DNA of 64,000 bases from positions 9,089,001-9,153,000 of the forward strand of contig NZ_CP023694.1 in assembly GCF_008705135.1 (NCBI RefSeq). Direction: 5' to 3'. Positions 1 through 8,015 of this stretch are shown here, in pieces (position 1 is the stretch's first letter; the number at the start of each line of letters is the position of its first letter). Position numbers and translations under genes: made by a program. This DNA comes from Streptomyces coeruleorubidus (lineage in GTDB: Bacteria; Actinomycetota; Actinomycetes; Streptomycetales; Streptomycetaceae). The notes beneath the pieces are model-generated. The model worked only from the letters and a program-made list of their open reading frames with translations. It did not search any database and was not told the origin of the DNA.

Positions 1-132
1 GAGGTCGTCGGCCTTGGCCGTCGTGCGGTTCCACACGGTCGTCGGATGCCCCGCGCGCAAGAACGCCCCGGCGAGGGCGCTTCCCATCAGCCCGAGGCCC
101 AGAACCGTGACGGGTGTGCTGGTCCGCATCAT
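1..132 (-). CDS. NAD(P)-binding reductase, 6PGDH/imine reductase type (N-terminal part only)
   Basis: The first 44 codons of a gene that runs off the left edge. The protein opens with a Rossmann dinucleotide-binding stretch containing GLGLMG at about residues 12-17, followed by GHPTTVWNRT, the usual start of the 3-hydroxyisobutyrate / 6-phosphogluconate dehydrogenase-like and imine reductase families. Such proteins reduce or oxidise small substrates with NADP(H) in the cytoplasm. Two adjacent ATG codons (132 and 129) could serve as start. A MerR-type regulator is transcribed divergently and a palindrome lies between the two genes, so MerR control is likely. The substrate cannot be told. Confidence 0.75.
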   Translation of the reverse strand, partial: MMRTSTPVTVLGLGLMGSALAGAFLRAGHPTTVWNRTTAKADDL

Positions 133-165
133 GTGCTCCTTCTCTGCTCGGTGGCACAATCGTCA

Positions 166-187
166 ACGTTCACACCGGTATGAAGGT
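166..187. promoter_or_regulatory. MerR-type operator palindrome
   Basis: A 22-bp imperfect palindrome centred on ACCGGT (174-179) with arms ACGTTCA and TGAAGGT; 9 of 11 pairs match. On the minus strand a TTGACC -35-like hexamer (190-185) abuts it, giving the long spacer typical of MerR-activated promoters. It would drive the reductase on the left and lies just upstream of the regulator. That MerR binds here is inference. Confidence 0.6.
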
Positions 188-196
188 CAAGGGGGA

Positions 197-565
197 ATGC
201 GCATGCTGATCGGGGAGTTGAGTCGGCGCACCGGGGTGAACCCGCACCAACTGCGGTACTACGAGGCGCAGGGCCTGCTGGTGCCCGACCGCGGTGACAA
301 CGGCTACCGCGAGTACGGCGACGACGCGGTGCTGACCGTCGCCCAGATCAGGAAACTGCTCGATGCCGGGCTGTCGACCCAGGAGATCGGGTATCTCCAA
401 CCGTGCGTCAGCGGTGCGGCCCCCGATCTGACGCCCTGTCCGGAGACCCTGGACCTGCTACGGGCGCGCATCGCCGGACTGGACGAGCAGATCGACACGC
501 TCGTCCAGTCCCGCCAGACACTCCGGGAGTACCTCACGGCCACGGAGCAGCGGTTGGCCGGCTAG
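197..565 (+). CDS. MerR family transcriptional regulator
   Basis: A 122-residue MerR-type DNA-binding protein. The winged helix is visible at the N-terminus (IGELSRRTGVNPHQLRYYE, about residues 5-23), followed by the NGYREYGDDAV wing and a C-terminal coiled coil (LRARIAGLDEQIDTLVQSR) that would form the dimer. No Cys pair for metal binding is in the usual place; one Cys lies in the loop after the HTH and one soon after it. The ATG at 197 follows a GGGGGA ribosome site; an in-frame ATG at 203 is possible. The gene probably controls the divergent reductase through the palindrome at 166-187. Confidence 0.85.
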   Translation: MRMLIGELSRRTGVNPHQLRYYEAQGLLVPDRGDNGYREYGDDAVLTVAQIRKLLDAGLSTQEIGYLQPCVSGAAPDLTPCPETLDLLRARIAGLDEQIDTLVQSRQTLREYLTATEQRLAG

Positions 566-746
566 ACACGGGCCGTGATCCACCCGTCGGCCGGGGGCGG
601 CCGTTTCCTACAACTCTGGTACCACAGGCACCTGTTGTGTCATCCCCAGGGTGGAGGGCGAGTCCAGCCCGGCGAGGGATCCGCACGAGTGACCGATTCC
701 TGAAAGATCTTTCCCGTCCGAACACGCGACCGGAAGGATCGATATC

Positions 747-2393
747 GTGCGCAGACGACGTCTCGCGCCCCTGTTAGCCGTGAGTGTCACGGCAACGCTG
801 GCTCCCGCGCTCGCCACCTCGACGGCCACCGCCGCTCCGGCCGCCACCCCGTCGACCGCCTCCTCGTCCGCCGCCAAGGGCGGGCTGGAACGCTATGTGA
901 AGCAGAAGCCGCGGTGGAAGCGGTGTGAGGCCGACTCTCCGGCGGAGTTCCAGTGCGCCACGATCAAGGTCCCGCTGGACTACCGGGCTCCACAAGGCAA
1001 GCGGATCGACTTGGCCATATCCCGGATCAAGAGCACCGCGCCCGGCAAGCGGCACGGTGTCCTGTTCTCCAACCCCGGCGGCCCCGGGGGACCGGGCCTC
1101 TACATGCCGCTGGAAATGCGGGAGGGCCTCCCCGAGTCCGCGCAGCGGAAGTACGACCTCATCGGCTTCGACCCGCGCGGTGTGGGACGGAGCAGCCCCG
1201 TCTCCTGCGACCTGGAGCCGGAGGAGGAGCTCTGGCTGCGGCCGTACAAGGAGGCGACGTTCGACAAGGACGTCGCCTGGGCACGCGAGGTCGCGAACAA
1301 GTGCAAGGAGAAAGCGGGCAAGACGCTCGCGCACATCACCACGCGCAACACCGCGCGCGACATGGACCTGCTCCGGGCGATCCTCGGTGAGAAGAAGATC
1401 TCGTACCTGGGTTACTCGTACGGCACCTATCTGGGCGCCGTCTACACCCAGCTCTTCCCGCGCCGGGCCGACCGGTTCGTGCTGGACAGCGCGGTTGATC
1501 CGGCGCGCGCCTGGCGAGGGATGATCCAGTGGTGGGCGGAGGGCGCCGAGCCCGCGTTCGACCGGTGGACCGAGTGGGCCGCCGAGCGTTCGGAGAAGTA
1601 CGGCCTCGGTGACACCCCGAAGAAGGTCGACCGGACCTTCTGGGACCTGGTCGCGCAGGCCGACGAGAAGCCCATCGACGTAGAGGGGCAGCCGGTCACC
1701 GGCGATGACATCCGCAGCGGCATGCGCGGGGCCTTCTTCAGCCCGCAGTACGCCACCGAGGCGTTCGTGGAGCTGAAGAAGGCCGCGGCCGGCGAGCCCG
1801 CCTCCGCGAAGAAGGCAGCGGCGCTCACCGGATCCGAGCGGACCGGAACAGCAGACGCCGCCGCCGATGCCGCCGAGGTGCCGGCCGACAACATGACGGC
1901 CAGCTTCTGGGCCGTGGTGTGCGGCGACAATTCGGCCCCGTGGTCCCGCGACCCCGAGAGCTACCGGCGGGACGCCATCCAGGACAAGGGCCGGTACCCG
2001 CTCTTCGGTGACTTCGCGTCCAGCATCAAGCCCTGTGCGTTCTGGACCAAGTCCCTGGAACCGGCGACCAAGGTGAAGAACAAGGTCGGCTCCCTGGTCG
2101 TCCAGAACGAGTGGGACTCGCAGACCCCGCTGCCCAGCGCTCAGGCCCTGCACGCCGACCTGAAGGGCTCGAAGATGGTCACCGTCCTCGGCGGCGAGGG
2201 CCATGGCGTCTACCCGAGCGGCAACGCGTGCACGGACGGTACAGTCACCCGCTACCTGCTCACCGGCAAGCTCCCGGCCAAGGACGTGACCTGCAAGGCG
2301 ACGGCCGACTCGAACGCGGAGGCACGGAAGAACCAGAAGCAGGACGTGCTCCCCGGCTCTCCGCTCCCGGAGCGTGCCCCGGACCGTTTCTGA
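747..2393 (+). CDS. Secreted alpha/beta hydrolase, tripeptidyl aminopeptidase (TAP-like)
   Basis: A 548-residue secreted hydrolase of the actinobacterial tripeptidyl aminopeptidase group, which cut short peptides from the N-termini of exported proteins. The GTG start is set by GGAAGG nine bases upstream and is followed by an RRRR signal-peptide start and an Ala-rich region with cleavage likely near residue 30. The oxyanion loop NPGGPGGPG is at about 109-117, the nucleophile elbow GYSYG at 222-226 (Ser224), the acid in NEWDSQ near 458 and the His in GEGHG at about 486. The C-terminal TAP-like domain is present. It is monocistronic and ends in a shared hairpin with the next convergent gene. Confidence 0.88.
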   Translation: MRRRRLAPLLAVSVTATLAPALATSTATAAPAATPSTASSSAAKGGLERYVKQKPRWKRCEADSPAEFQCATIKVPLDYRAPQGKRIDLAISRIKSTAPGKRHGVLFSNPGGPGGPGLYMPLEMREGLPESAQRKYDLIGFDPRGVGRSSPVSCDLEPEEELWLRPYKEATFDKDVAWAREVANKCKEKAGKTLAHITTRNTARDMDLLRAILGEKKISYLGYSYGTYLGAVYTQLFPRRADRFVLDSAVDPARAWRGMIQWWAEGAEPAFDRWTEWAAERSEKYGLGDTPKKVDRTFWDLVAQADEKPIDVEGQPVTGDDIRSGMRGAFFSPQYATEAFVELKKAAAGEPASAKKAAALTGSERTGTADAAADAAEVPADNMTASFWAVVCGDNSAPWSRDPESYRRDAIQDKGRYPLFGDFASSIKPCAFWTKSLEPATKVKNKVGSLVVQNEWDSQTPLPSAQALHADLKGSKMVTVLGGEGHGVYPSGNACTDGTVTRYLLTGKLPAKDVTCKATADSNAEARKNQKQDVLPGSPLPERAPDRF

Positions 2394-2434
2394 CCCCGGT
2401 CGGACGGCCCATTTCTCCATGACCCATCGAAGAC

Positions 2435-2465
2435 GGGGCGGGACCTCCTGGCGGGGTCCCGCCCC
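2435..2465. terminator. Bidirectional intrinsic terminator-like hairpin
   Basis: A perfect 11-bp stem (2435-2445 with 2455-2465, GGGGCGGGACC) and a 9-base loop lie between two convergent genes, which ends both transcripts in a typical Streptomyces manner. There is no T-tract. Confidence 0.75.
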
Positions 2466-2470
2466 GAGTC

Positions 2471-3658
2471 CTACCGGGCCTGTGCGCTCGGGCCGCGGGT
2501 GAGCAGGTCGGCGACCCGGACGATCATCTGGCTCTCCTCGCCGTTGCGGGCGGTCGTCGGGTGGTACGCGAGCACGAAGCGGCGCCGCTGGTCACGAGTG
2601 GAGAACGCGGCGTTCTTGTAGCCGTACGTCTCGCCGGTCTTGCCCCAGAGCGTCACGCCGTTGACGCTGGCCTGTTGCAGGCCGGTGCTGTAGCGGGCCG
2701 GGGAGCCGTCCAGCATGCGCACGTCGTTCGGCGGCAGGGTGAACATCAGCCGAAGCAGCTCAGGCGGGAGCAACTCGCCGGAGAACAGCGCGGCGAGCAT
2801 CCGGTCGACGTCGCTCGTGGTGGAGATCATGTCGCCTTCGCCGCGGGAGGAAGACGCGTCGTAGGTGGTGATGTCCCGCAGGGTGCCGTCGGCCATCCGC
2901 AGGTAGCCGTGTACGTGCCGGCCGTGGATGCGCGGGTCGTCGCCCGGCACGACGGTGCGCGCCAGACCAAGCGGGCGCAGGATCCGGGCCGTGACGGCCT
3001 CCCCGTACGGGCGGCCGGTCACCTCGTCGATGATCAGTGCGGCCAGGACGTAGTTGATGCCGCGATACTCCTGCCGGGTGCCCGGGGCGAACTTCAGCGG
3101 CCCGTGCGTCGCCGTCGCCACCCACTCCTGCGGCGTCCAGTGGTCGAAGCGGTGGCGGAAGACCTCCTCCGCGGTGTCCGGCTCCGGGATGCCGACGTGG
3201 TCGGGCAGTCCGCTGGTGTGGTTCAGCAGGTGCGCCACGGTGACAGCCGCGAAGCGGGCGGGCAGCAGCCCCGGCAGGACGCGCCGCACCGGGGCGTCCA
3301 GGCCGAACCGGCCCTCCGCCACCAGCTGGAGCACCACCGTGGCGACGAAGACCTTGGTGATGCTTCCGATCCGGACCTTGTCACGTACCGTCACCGGCCG
3401 CCGCGTGCTGATGTCGGCCACGCCCGAGGTGCCGCACCAGCGGCCGGCCGTGCCGCCCACTCGTAGCTGGGCCGCGGTCGACGGCGGGTGCTCCAGGTCG
3501 TCGATCGCCGCCCGCAGGGCAATGGGATCCAGCGGCGGGAGCAGCGCCGACGAGGCGTTGGCGCGGTGCGCGGGCAGTGCTGCGATGGCGGCCGGCGCTG
3601 CCGTCCCCAACAGGGCGGCGCCCGCAAAGGCCCGTCGTGACATGCGCGGTGAGGTCAT
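2471..3658 (-). CDS. Serine hydrolase, class C beta-lactamase / D,D-peptidase fold
   Basis: A 395-residue exported serine hydrolase related to D-alanyl-D-alanine carboxypeptidases and class C beta-lactamases. The N-terminus has a twin-arginine-like SRRAFAG followed by a hydrophobic Ala-rich segment. Motif 1 is SITK (in IGSITKVFVA), and motif 3 is KTG (in WGKTGETYG). The expected second motif YxN reads YRG in EYRGINYV, with an Asn three residues on, so the catalytic base position is unusual. The start is uncertain: ATG 3658 is used here, but ATG 3694 in frame is also open. Substrate unknown; in streptomycetes many such proteins are esterases rather than peptidases. Confidence 0.82.
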   Translation of the reverse strand: MTSPRMSRRAFAGAALLGTAAPAAIAALPAHRANASSALLPPLDPIALRAAIDDLEHPPSTAAQLRVGGTAGRWCGTSGVADISTRRPVTVRDKVRIGSITKVFVATVVLQLVAEGRFGLDAPVRRVLPGLLPARFAAVTVAHLLNHTSGLPDHVGIPEPDTAEEVFRHRFDHWTPQEWVATATHGPLKFAPGTRQEYRGINYVLAALIIDEVTGRPYGEAVTARILRPLGLARTVVPGDDPRIHGRHVHGYLRMADGTLRDITTYDASSSRGEGDMISTTSDVDRMLAALFSGELLPPELLRLMFTLPPNDVRMLDGSPARYSTGLQQASVNGVTLWGKTGETYGYKNAAFSTRDQRRRFVLAYHPTTARNGEESQMIVRVADLLTRGPSAQAR

Positions 3659-3754
3659 GCCCCTCACACTGTCAGCGGGCACGCACCCGAGCATCGGGGT
3701 ACGTCCCGGAGCGATCCCCGATCACACCCTGACCCGTCCCGCACCTGTATGCAG

Positions 3755-4042
3755 TCACAGGCGGATGATGACGAGGGCGATGTCGTCCGGGCCGCCGCCG
3801 GCGACGGCGAGGCGGGTCAGCAGCGCGTCGGCCAGCCGGTCAGGGCTGCAGTACCAGGGTGTCCGGTACCCCGGTGTCCAGGACGCGGAGAAGTGACGCC
3901 TTCGGACTCCGATCCACGTCGTCGGGGGCGCCGGGATTCTCGGGCAGGGCGTCGAAGAAGTGCCTCCCGACCAGATCGTCCCTGGTCCGCCCGGTGGCCG
4001 TCAGGTGTCGAAGAACGCCGTGAAGTCGATGTCCGCTGTCAT
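3755..4042 (-). pseudogene. Collapsed PAS / SpoIIE-type PP2C phosphatase
   Basis: A 288-base remnant of a regulatory phosphatase that would normally exceed 400 residues. The start is recognisable (MTADIDFTAFFDT, ATG at 4042). It is followed, in another frame, by PAS-domain sequence ATGRTRDDLVGRHFFDALPE and ASLLRVLDTGVPDTLVLQ. In a third frame comes the family's C-terminus, LADALLTRLAVAGGGPDDIALV, ending at the stop at 3755. Most of the PAS and nearly all of the catalytic phosphatase domain are missing. It cannot make a working protein. The identification rests on remembered PAS and PP2C endings. Confidence 0.7.
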
Positions 4043-4119
4043 CGCGGGTCTGCTGTCCTCGGGCGCCCTCAGTGCCTGCGAGCGCGGCTGAGTACACCCC
4101 CACTGTACGCAGGGGTCTG

Positions 4120-5322
4120 TCAGGAGGTGGCCCGTGGCAGTGTGCCGGTGCGGGCGAGGCCGCCGAGCCAGGCTGCGGAGGGCTTGGGGGTGCGGGCGAA
4201 GGTTTCCGGGTCGACGGAGATGAGGCCGAAGGTGGGTTTGTAGGAGCCCCATTCGTAGTTGTCGAGTGCGCTCCAGTGGAGGTAGCCCTGTACGTCGAGA
4301 CCGTCCTCCAGGGCGGCGGAGACTTCCTGGAGTGCTCCGGTGGTGTAGGCGATGCGGCGTGTGTCGTCGTCGGTGGCGATGCCGTTCTCGGTGACGATCA
4401 GGGGGACGTCACCGACGATCTCGGCGGTATGGCGCAGGGCGTGTCCGATGGCTCGCGGGTAGTACTCCCAGCCGGTGAGGGTGCGTTCGGCGTCGTCGGG
4501 CGCCGGGAGGGGGCCGTCGGTGCCGATCCTCGTGCGGGTGTAGGACTGGACACCGATCCAGTCGTCGTCGCGAGCGGCTTCGATGAAGACGTCTTCGCGG
4601 GGGTGGCTGTAGGCGGCGGTGGCGGCTTCGGCGCCGGGCATGGCCTGGTAGACCTGGTTGGCGATGGACCAGCCGGCCTGGATGTCGGCGGAGATCGCCT
4701 TGACGGCGGCAGTCGCGCGGTGGTGTGCCTGGATCAGGGCGTCGGTGGTGGCCTTGTCGGGCAGCACGAGTCCCGCCGTGGGAGGCGCTTCGGTGCCCAG
4801 TTCCCGGATGGCGCCCGCGACCGCGATCATGTTGGGTTCGTTGATGGTGCACACGTGCCGTACGCCGGTACCGATGATCGGCGCGGTCGCCCGCACGTAC
4901 CGCTCGAACAGGTCGGCGGCGCCGTCCGCGGTCCAGCCTCCGCGTTCGGCGAACCAGCGCGGGACGGTGAAGTGGTGCAGCGTGACCATCGGACGGAGGC
5001 CGCGTTCGAGGGCGCCGTCGACCATGCGTCGATAATGGGCGATCTCGGCCCGGGAGAAGTGGCCGGGTGCCGGTTCGATGCGGGCCCATTCGATACTGAA
5101 GCGGTAGTCGGTGAAGCCGAGTTCGGCGAGCAGATCCATGTCCTCGCGCCACCGGTGGTAGCTGTCGGCCGCGTCGCCGCTGGGCTCGGCGATGGAGCCG
5201 CCGCTGTGTTCCATGTGCCACCAGTCGCTGTTGACGTTGTTGCCCTCGATCTGGTGGGCGGCGGTGGAGGCGCCCCACAGGAAGCCGTCGGGGAAGCGGA
5301 GACCGTCGGCGGTGACGTTCAT
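4120..5322 (-). CDS. GH1 family beta-glucosidase
   Basis: A 400-residue cytoplasmic glycoside hydrolase family 1 enzyme that removes beta-linked glucose or a related sugar from oligosaccharides. It opens with FPDGFLWGASTAAHQIEG, has the acid/base Glu in CTINEP (about residue 162) and the nucleophile Glu in IVTENG (about 312), and ends at normal family length. The ATG at 5322 follows AGGAAAGG and overlaps the stop of the upstream glycosidase as ATGA, so the two are translationally coupled. With the LacI regulator and ABC importer next door it most likely digests an imported oligosaccharide. Confidence 0.92.
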   Translation of the reverse strand: MNVTADGLRFPDGFLWGASTAAHQIEGNNVNSDWWHMEHSGGSIAEPSGDAADSYHRWREDMDLLAELGFTDYRFSIEWARIEPAPGHFSRAEIAHYRRMVDGALERGLRPMVTLHHFTVPRWFAERGGWTADGAADLFERYVRATAPIIGTGVRHVCTINEPNMIAVAGAIRELGTEAPPTAGLVLPDKATTDALIQAHHRATAAVKAISADIQAGWSIANQVYQAMPGAEAATAAYSHPREDVFIEAARDDDWIGVQSYTRTRIGTDGPLPAPDDAERTLTGWEYYPRAIGHALRHTAEIVGDVPLIVTENGIATDDDTRRIAYTTGALQEVSAALEDGLDVQGYLHWSALDNYEWGSYKPTFGLISVDPETFARTPKPSAAWLGGLARTGTLPRATS

Positions 5323-6728
5323 GGCTGGGCCTTTCCTGGGTCGTGCCGGGTGTCGGTCAGCGGACGCGGCTCTCGCCGTCTGGGAGTTGAAGGGCCGGGC
5401 CAGATGGCCGAGGCGTCGTCGCGGTGCGGGTCGGGCAGCCGGATCGGGCGCACGGGAATGGTGCGTTCGCGTCCGTCGGCGACGGCCTTCCACGGGGCGG
5501 GGTGACCGGAGTAGCACAAGGTGGTCAGGACGAACACACCGTCTGCGTAGACCTCGACGTACTCGCCGATGGTGAGGATGCGCAAGGCGGTGGCGGGTTC
5601 GGTCAGGATGGTCTCGCCGAGCCGGCTCCCGTCGGGGCCGGTGACCCAGAGGCTCTTGCCGTCGCAGCCCACCGCGAGGGCGGGACCCTCGCCGTCCGGA
5701 CCGGCGGTACGCAGGGTGATCTCGACGGGCCCCGTCATGCCGATGTCGCCGACCGCGTGCAGGGCGGGCCGGTCCGTCTCCTCGCCGAGCCAGGCGTCCA
5801 GGCCGGGCCACCATTCCAGGCGGGGCGGCGCATCCTCGGCTGTGACCAGGAGTTTCGGCTGGGTGAGCATGCCGCGGCAGCGGTCACCGGTGTCGCTGAG
5901 GCCGACGCGGCGGGGTGTGGTGTGCAGCACGACGCGGGAGCCGTCGGGCGCGGCGATGACGCGCGGAGCGTAGGCGCCGGTCGGCCCGAGGGGGCCCCGG
6001 CGGGTCCAGGGCCCGCGCAGGCGGGGCGCGGTCCACGCCTCGAAGCCGCGGGTGGCGCCGATGGAGCCGAGCAGCAGCCAGGTGCCGTCGTCGAGGCGTT
6101 CCAGAACGGGGCACTCCAGTTCGTCGACGTCGCCGGGGGAGATGAGCGGCGGGTGGACGGTCCAGTGCTCCAGGTCGTCGGAGGTGGCCCAGGCGACGCA
6201 GCCGCTGACCTCGACCGGGAGGGAGGCGTCGCTGGCGCAGACGGCCATGACCCAGCCGTCCGACTCGTCGTCGCGTACGACGAACGGGTCACGCCAGCCC
6301 ATGCGTTCACCGGTGCGGTACCACCGCGGGTCCGCCTCGGCTACCGGCCCGGTCCCGTGGCGCCGCCAGGCCGTGCCGTCGGTGCGGTCGGAGTACGCCA
6401 GCCCGACCGACTGGACCGGCCAGCCGCCCGGCGTGAGCCCGGAGACGCCCGTGTAGAACATCGCCATTCCGTCGCCGTGCCGGAGGGGGTGCATGGTCCA
6501 CACCGCCTGCTGGTCGAACCGGCCGGGCAGCCCGTTGCCGAAGGCGGTGCCCTGCGGCTCCCAGCGGACCAGGTCGGCGGAGGTCGCCCGGCCGTAGGAG
6601 GTCTCCATCCGCAGATGGTCGAACTCCGCTGTCCAGGGCCCCTGCAGATGCAGCACCGCGTACGTGCCGTCCCCGTCCCGCAGCAGGGCGAAGTCGTTCA
6701 CGCAGAGGCCGGGCGGGGCGTATCGCAT
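5319..6728 (-). CDS. GH32-like five-bladed beta-propeller glycosidase
   Basis: A 469-residue protein of the GH32/GH68-type beta-propeller group, whose members cleave fructose-containing sugars. The three acidic landmarks appear in order: VNDF near residue 10 (Asp12, nucleophile region), WRDPF at 145-149 (stabiliser Asp) and ELECPVLE at 203-210 (acid/base Glu). A beta-sandwich-like C-terminal part follows. The canonical WMNDPNG is reduced to VNDF, so it is a divergent subfamily and the substrate may not be sucrose or levan. No signal peptide is seen. It starts at ATG 6728 after AGGAA and is coupled to the GH1 gene. Confidence 0.75.
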   Translation of the reverse strand: MRYAPPGLCVNDFALLRDGDGTYAVLHLQGPWTAEFDHLRMETSYGRATSADLVRWEPQGTAFGNGLPGRFDQQAVWTMHPLRHGDGMAMFYTGVSGLTPGGWPVQSVGLAYSDRTDGTAWRRHGTGPVAEADPRWYRTGERMGWRDPFVVRDDESDGWVMAVCASDASLPVEVSGCVAWATSDDLEHWTVHPPLISPGDVDELECPVLERLDDGTWLLLGSIGATRGFEAWTAPRLRGPWTRRGPLGPTGAYAPRVIAAPDGSRVVLHTTPRRVGLSDTGDRCRGMLTQPKLLVTAEDAPPRLEWWPGLDAWLGEETDRPALHAVGDIGMTGPVEITLRTAGPDGEGPALAVGCDGKSLWVTGPDGSRLGETILTEPATALRILTIGEYVEVYADGVFVLTTLCYSGHPAPWKAVADGRERTIPVRPIRLPDPHRDDASAIWPGPSTPRRREPRPLTDTRHDPGKAQP

Positions 6729-6820
6729 GCACAGTTCCTGTCGCTCCGCAGCGCCCAAACGCGTGCGCTGACGCTTGATAACAAAAGGATCTCTTGAGGA
6801 TCGGCCCAAGTAAATATGAA

Positions 6821-6834
6821 CGCAAACGCTTGCG
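6821..6834. promoter_or_regulatory. LacI-family operator
   Basis: CGCAAACGCTTGCG is a 14-bp palindrome with one mismatched pair and the central CG typical of LacI/GalR sites. It lies between the divergent GH32-like gene and the LacI regulator, where it could control both. Confidence 0.65.
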
Positions 6835-6907
6835 CAACAACGGGGGCGGGTTTACGGTCACGTCACCCACAGATCACACCGACGTGAAATCAACGGAGGA
6901 GCAAGCC

Positions 6908-7930
6908 GTGACGGCCAGCATCACCGATGTCGCCCGCGCCGCCGGAGTCTCGGCATCCACCGTGTCCCGCGCGCTGCGCGGCCGGCCGGGGGTGTCGGAG
7001 GAGGTGCGGGCGCAGATCACGGCCGTCGCCGCGCAACTCGGTTACACAGCCTCACGTTCCGCGGCGAGCCTGGCCAGCGGACGCACCTTCACCATCGGGG
7101 TCGTGGTCCCGTATGTCGGCCGCTGGTTCTTCGGCACCGTGCTGGACTCCGCGGAGCAGGTGTTCAGCGCCGCCGGGTACGACGTGCTGCTGTACAACCT
7201 CGGTTCGCCGGAGACACGCAAGCGTTTCTTCACCAGGCTCCCGGTCCGCAAGCGGGTGGACGCGGTGCTGTCGCTGCTCATCCCTGACGAGGAGGAGTCG
7301 GCCGCACTGCGCTCGCTGGGGGTACCGTTGGCCACCACGGTCGGCGGCACCCGGCCCGGCTTCACCGTCGTCGGCATCGACGACCGGGCCGGCACCGAGA
7401 GCGCCGTACGGCATCTGGTCAACCTCGGCCACCGCCGGATCGGCATGATCAGCGGGTCCAGCGGTCCGCAGCACTGGACCACTCCCGTCGAGCGGCGCAA
7501 CGCCTACCTGGACGTGCTGACCGACGCCGGTATCGAACACGACGCGGCCCTGGAGGCGGACGGCGACTACACCGTCGAGGGCGGCGAACGGGCCATGACC
7601 GAGCTGCTGGCCGTCTCCCGGCCGCCGACGGCTGTGTTCGCGCAGTCCGACGAGATGGCGATGGGCGCCCTGCGTGCCCTGCGCCGCCACCGGCTGAAGG
7701 TGCCGGACGACGTCTCCGTCGTCGGTTTCGACGACCACGAACTGGCCGACGTGGTCGGCCTGACCACCGTCGCCCAGCCGGTCGCCGAACAGGGCGCGGA
7801 GGCCGCCCGGCTGCTGCTGCGGCAGTTGGACGAACCGGACGCCGAACCCCCCGCCGAGCAGGTTCGGATGCCCATCCGCCTCGTCCTGCGCGAGACGACC
7901 GCCCCGCCCCGACCCCGCGGACCGCAGTAA
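6908..7930 (+). CDS. LacI family transcriptional repressor
   Basis: A 340-residue LacI/GalR-type repressor: an N-terminal HTH (TDVARAAGVSASTVSRALRG), the hinge helix, then a periplasmic-binding-protein-like sugar domain ending with VGFDDHELADVVGLTTVAQP, typical of the family. The GTG at 6908 is chosen because GGAGGA lies seven bases upstream; a longer frame from 6794 would run through the operator. It sits between two divergent glycosidases and a downstream ABC sugar importer and is the likely local repressor, relieved by an imported sugar. The inducer is not known. Confidence 0.9.
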   Translation: MTASITDVARAAGVSASTVSRALRGRPGVSEEVRAQITAVAAQLGYTASRSAASLASGRTFTIGVVVPYVGRWFFGTVLDSAEQVFSAAGYDVLLYNLGSPETRKRFFTRLPVRKRVDAVLSLLIPDEEESAALRSLGVPLATTVGGTRPGFTVVGIDDRAGTESAVRHLVNLGHRRIGMISGSSGPQHWTTPVERRNAYLDVLTDAGIEHDAALEADGDYTVEGGERAMTELLAVSRPPTAVFAQSDEMAMGALRALRRHRLKVPDDVSVVGFDDHELADVVGLTTVAQPVAEQGAEAARLLLRQLDEPDAEPPAEQVRMPIRLVLRETTAPPRPRGPQ

Positions 7931-8015
7931 CCCGCACCCCTCGAGCCCTGCTTCCCCCACGCCCAGACAGCACGTCAGCCATGCAAACCCTCGCCACAGC
8001 ACGGAAGGCACAGCC

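Noticed and set aside
774..2420. A 548-codon frame on the minus strand
   Set aside because: It is antisense to the well-supported TAP-like hydrolase and has no motifs; GC-rich codon use opens such frames.
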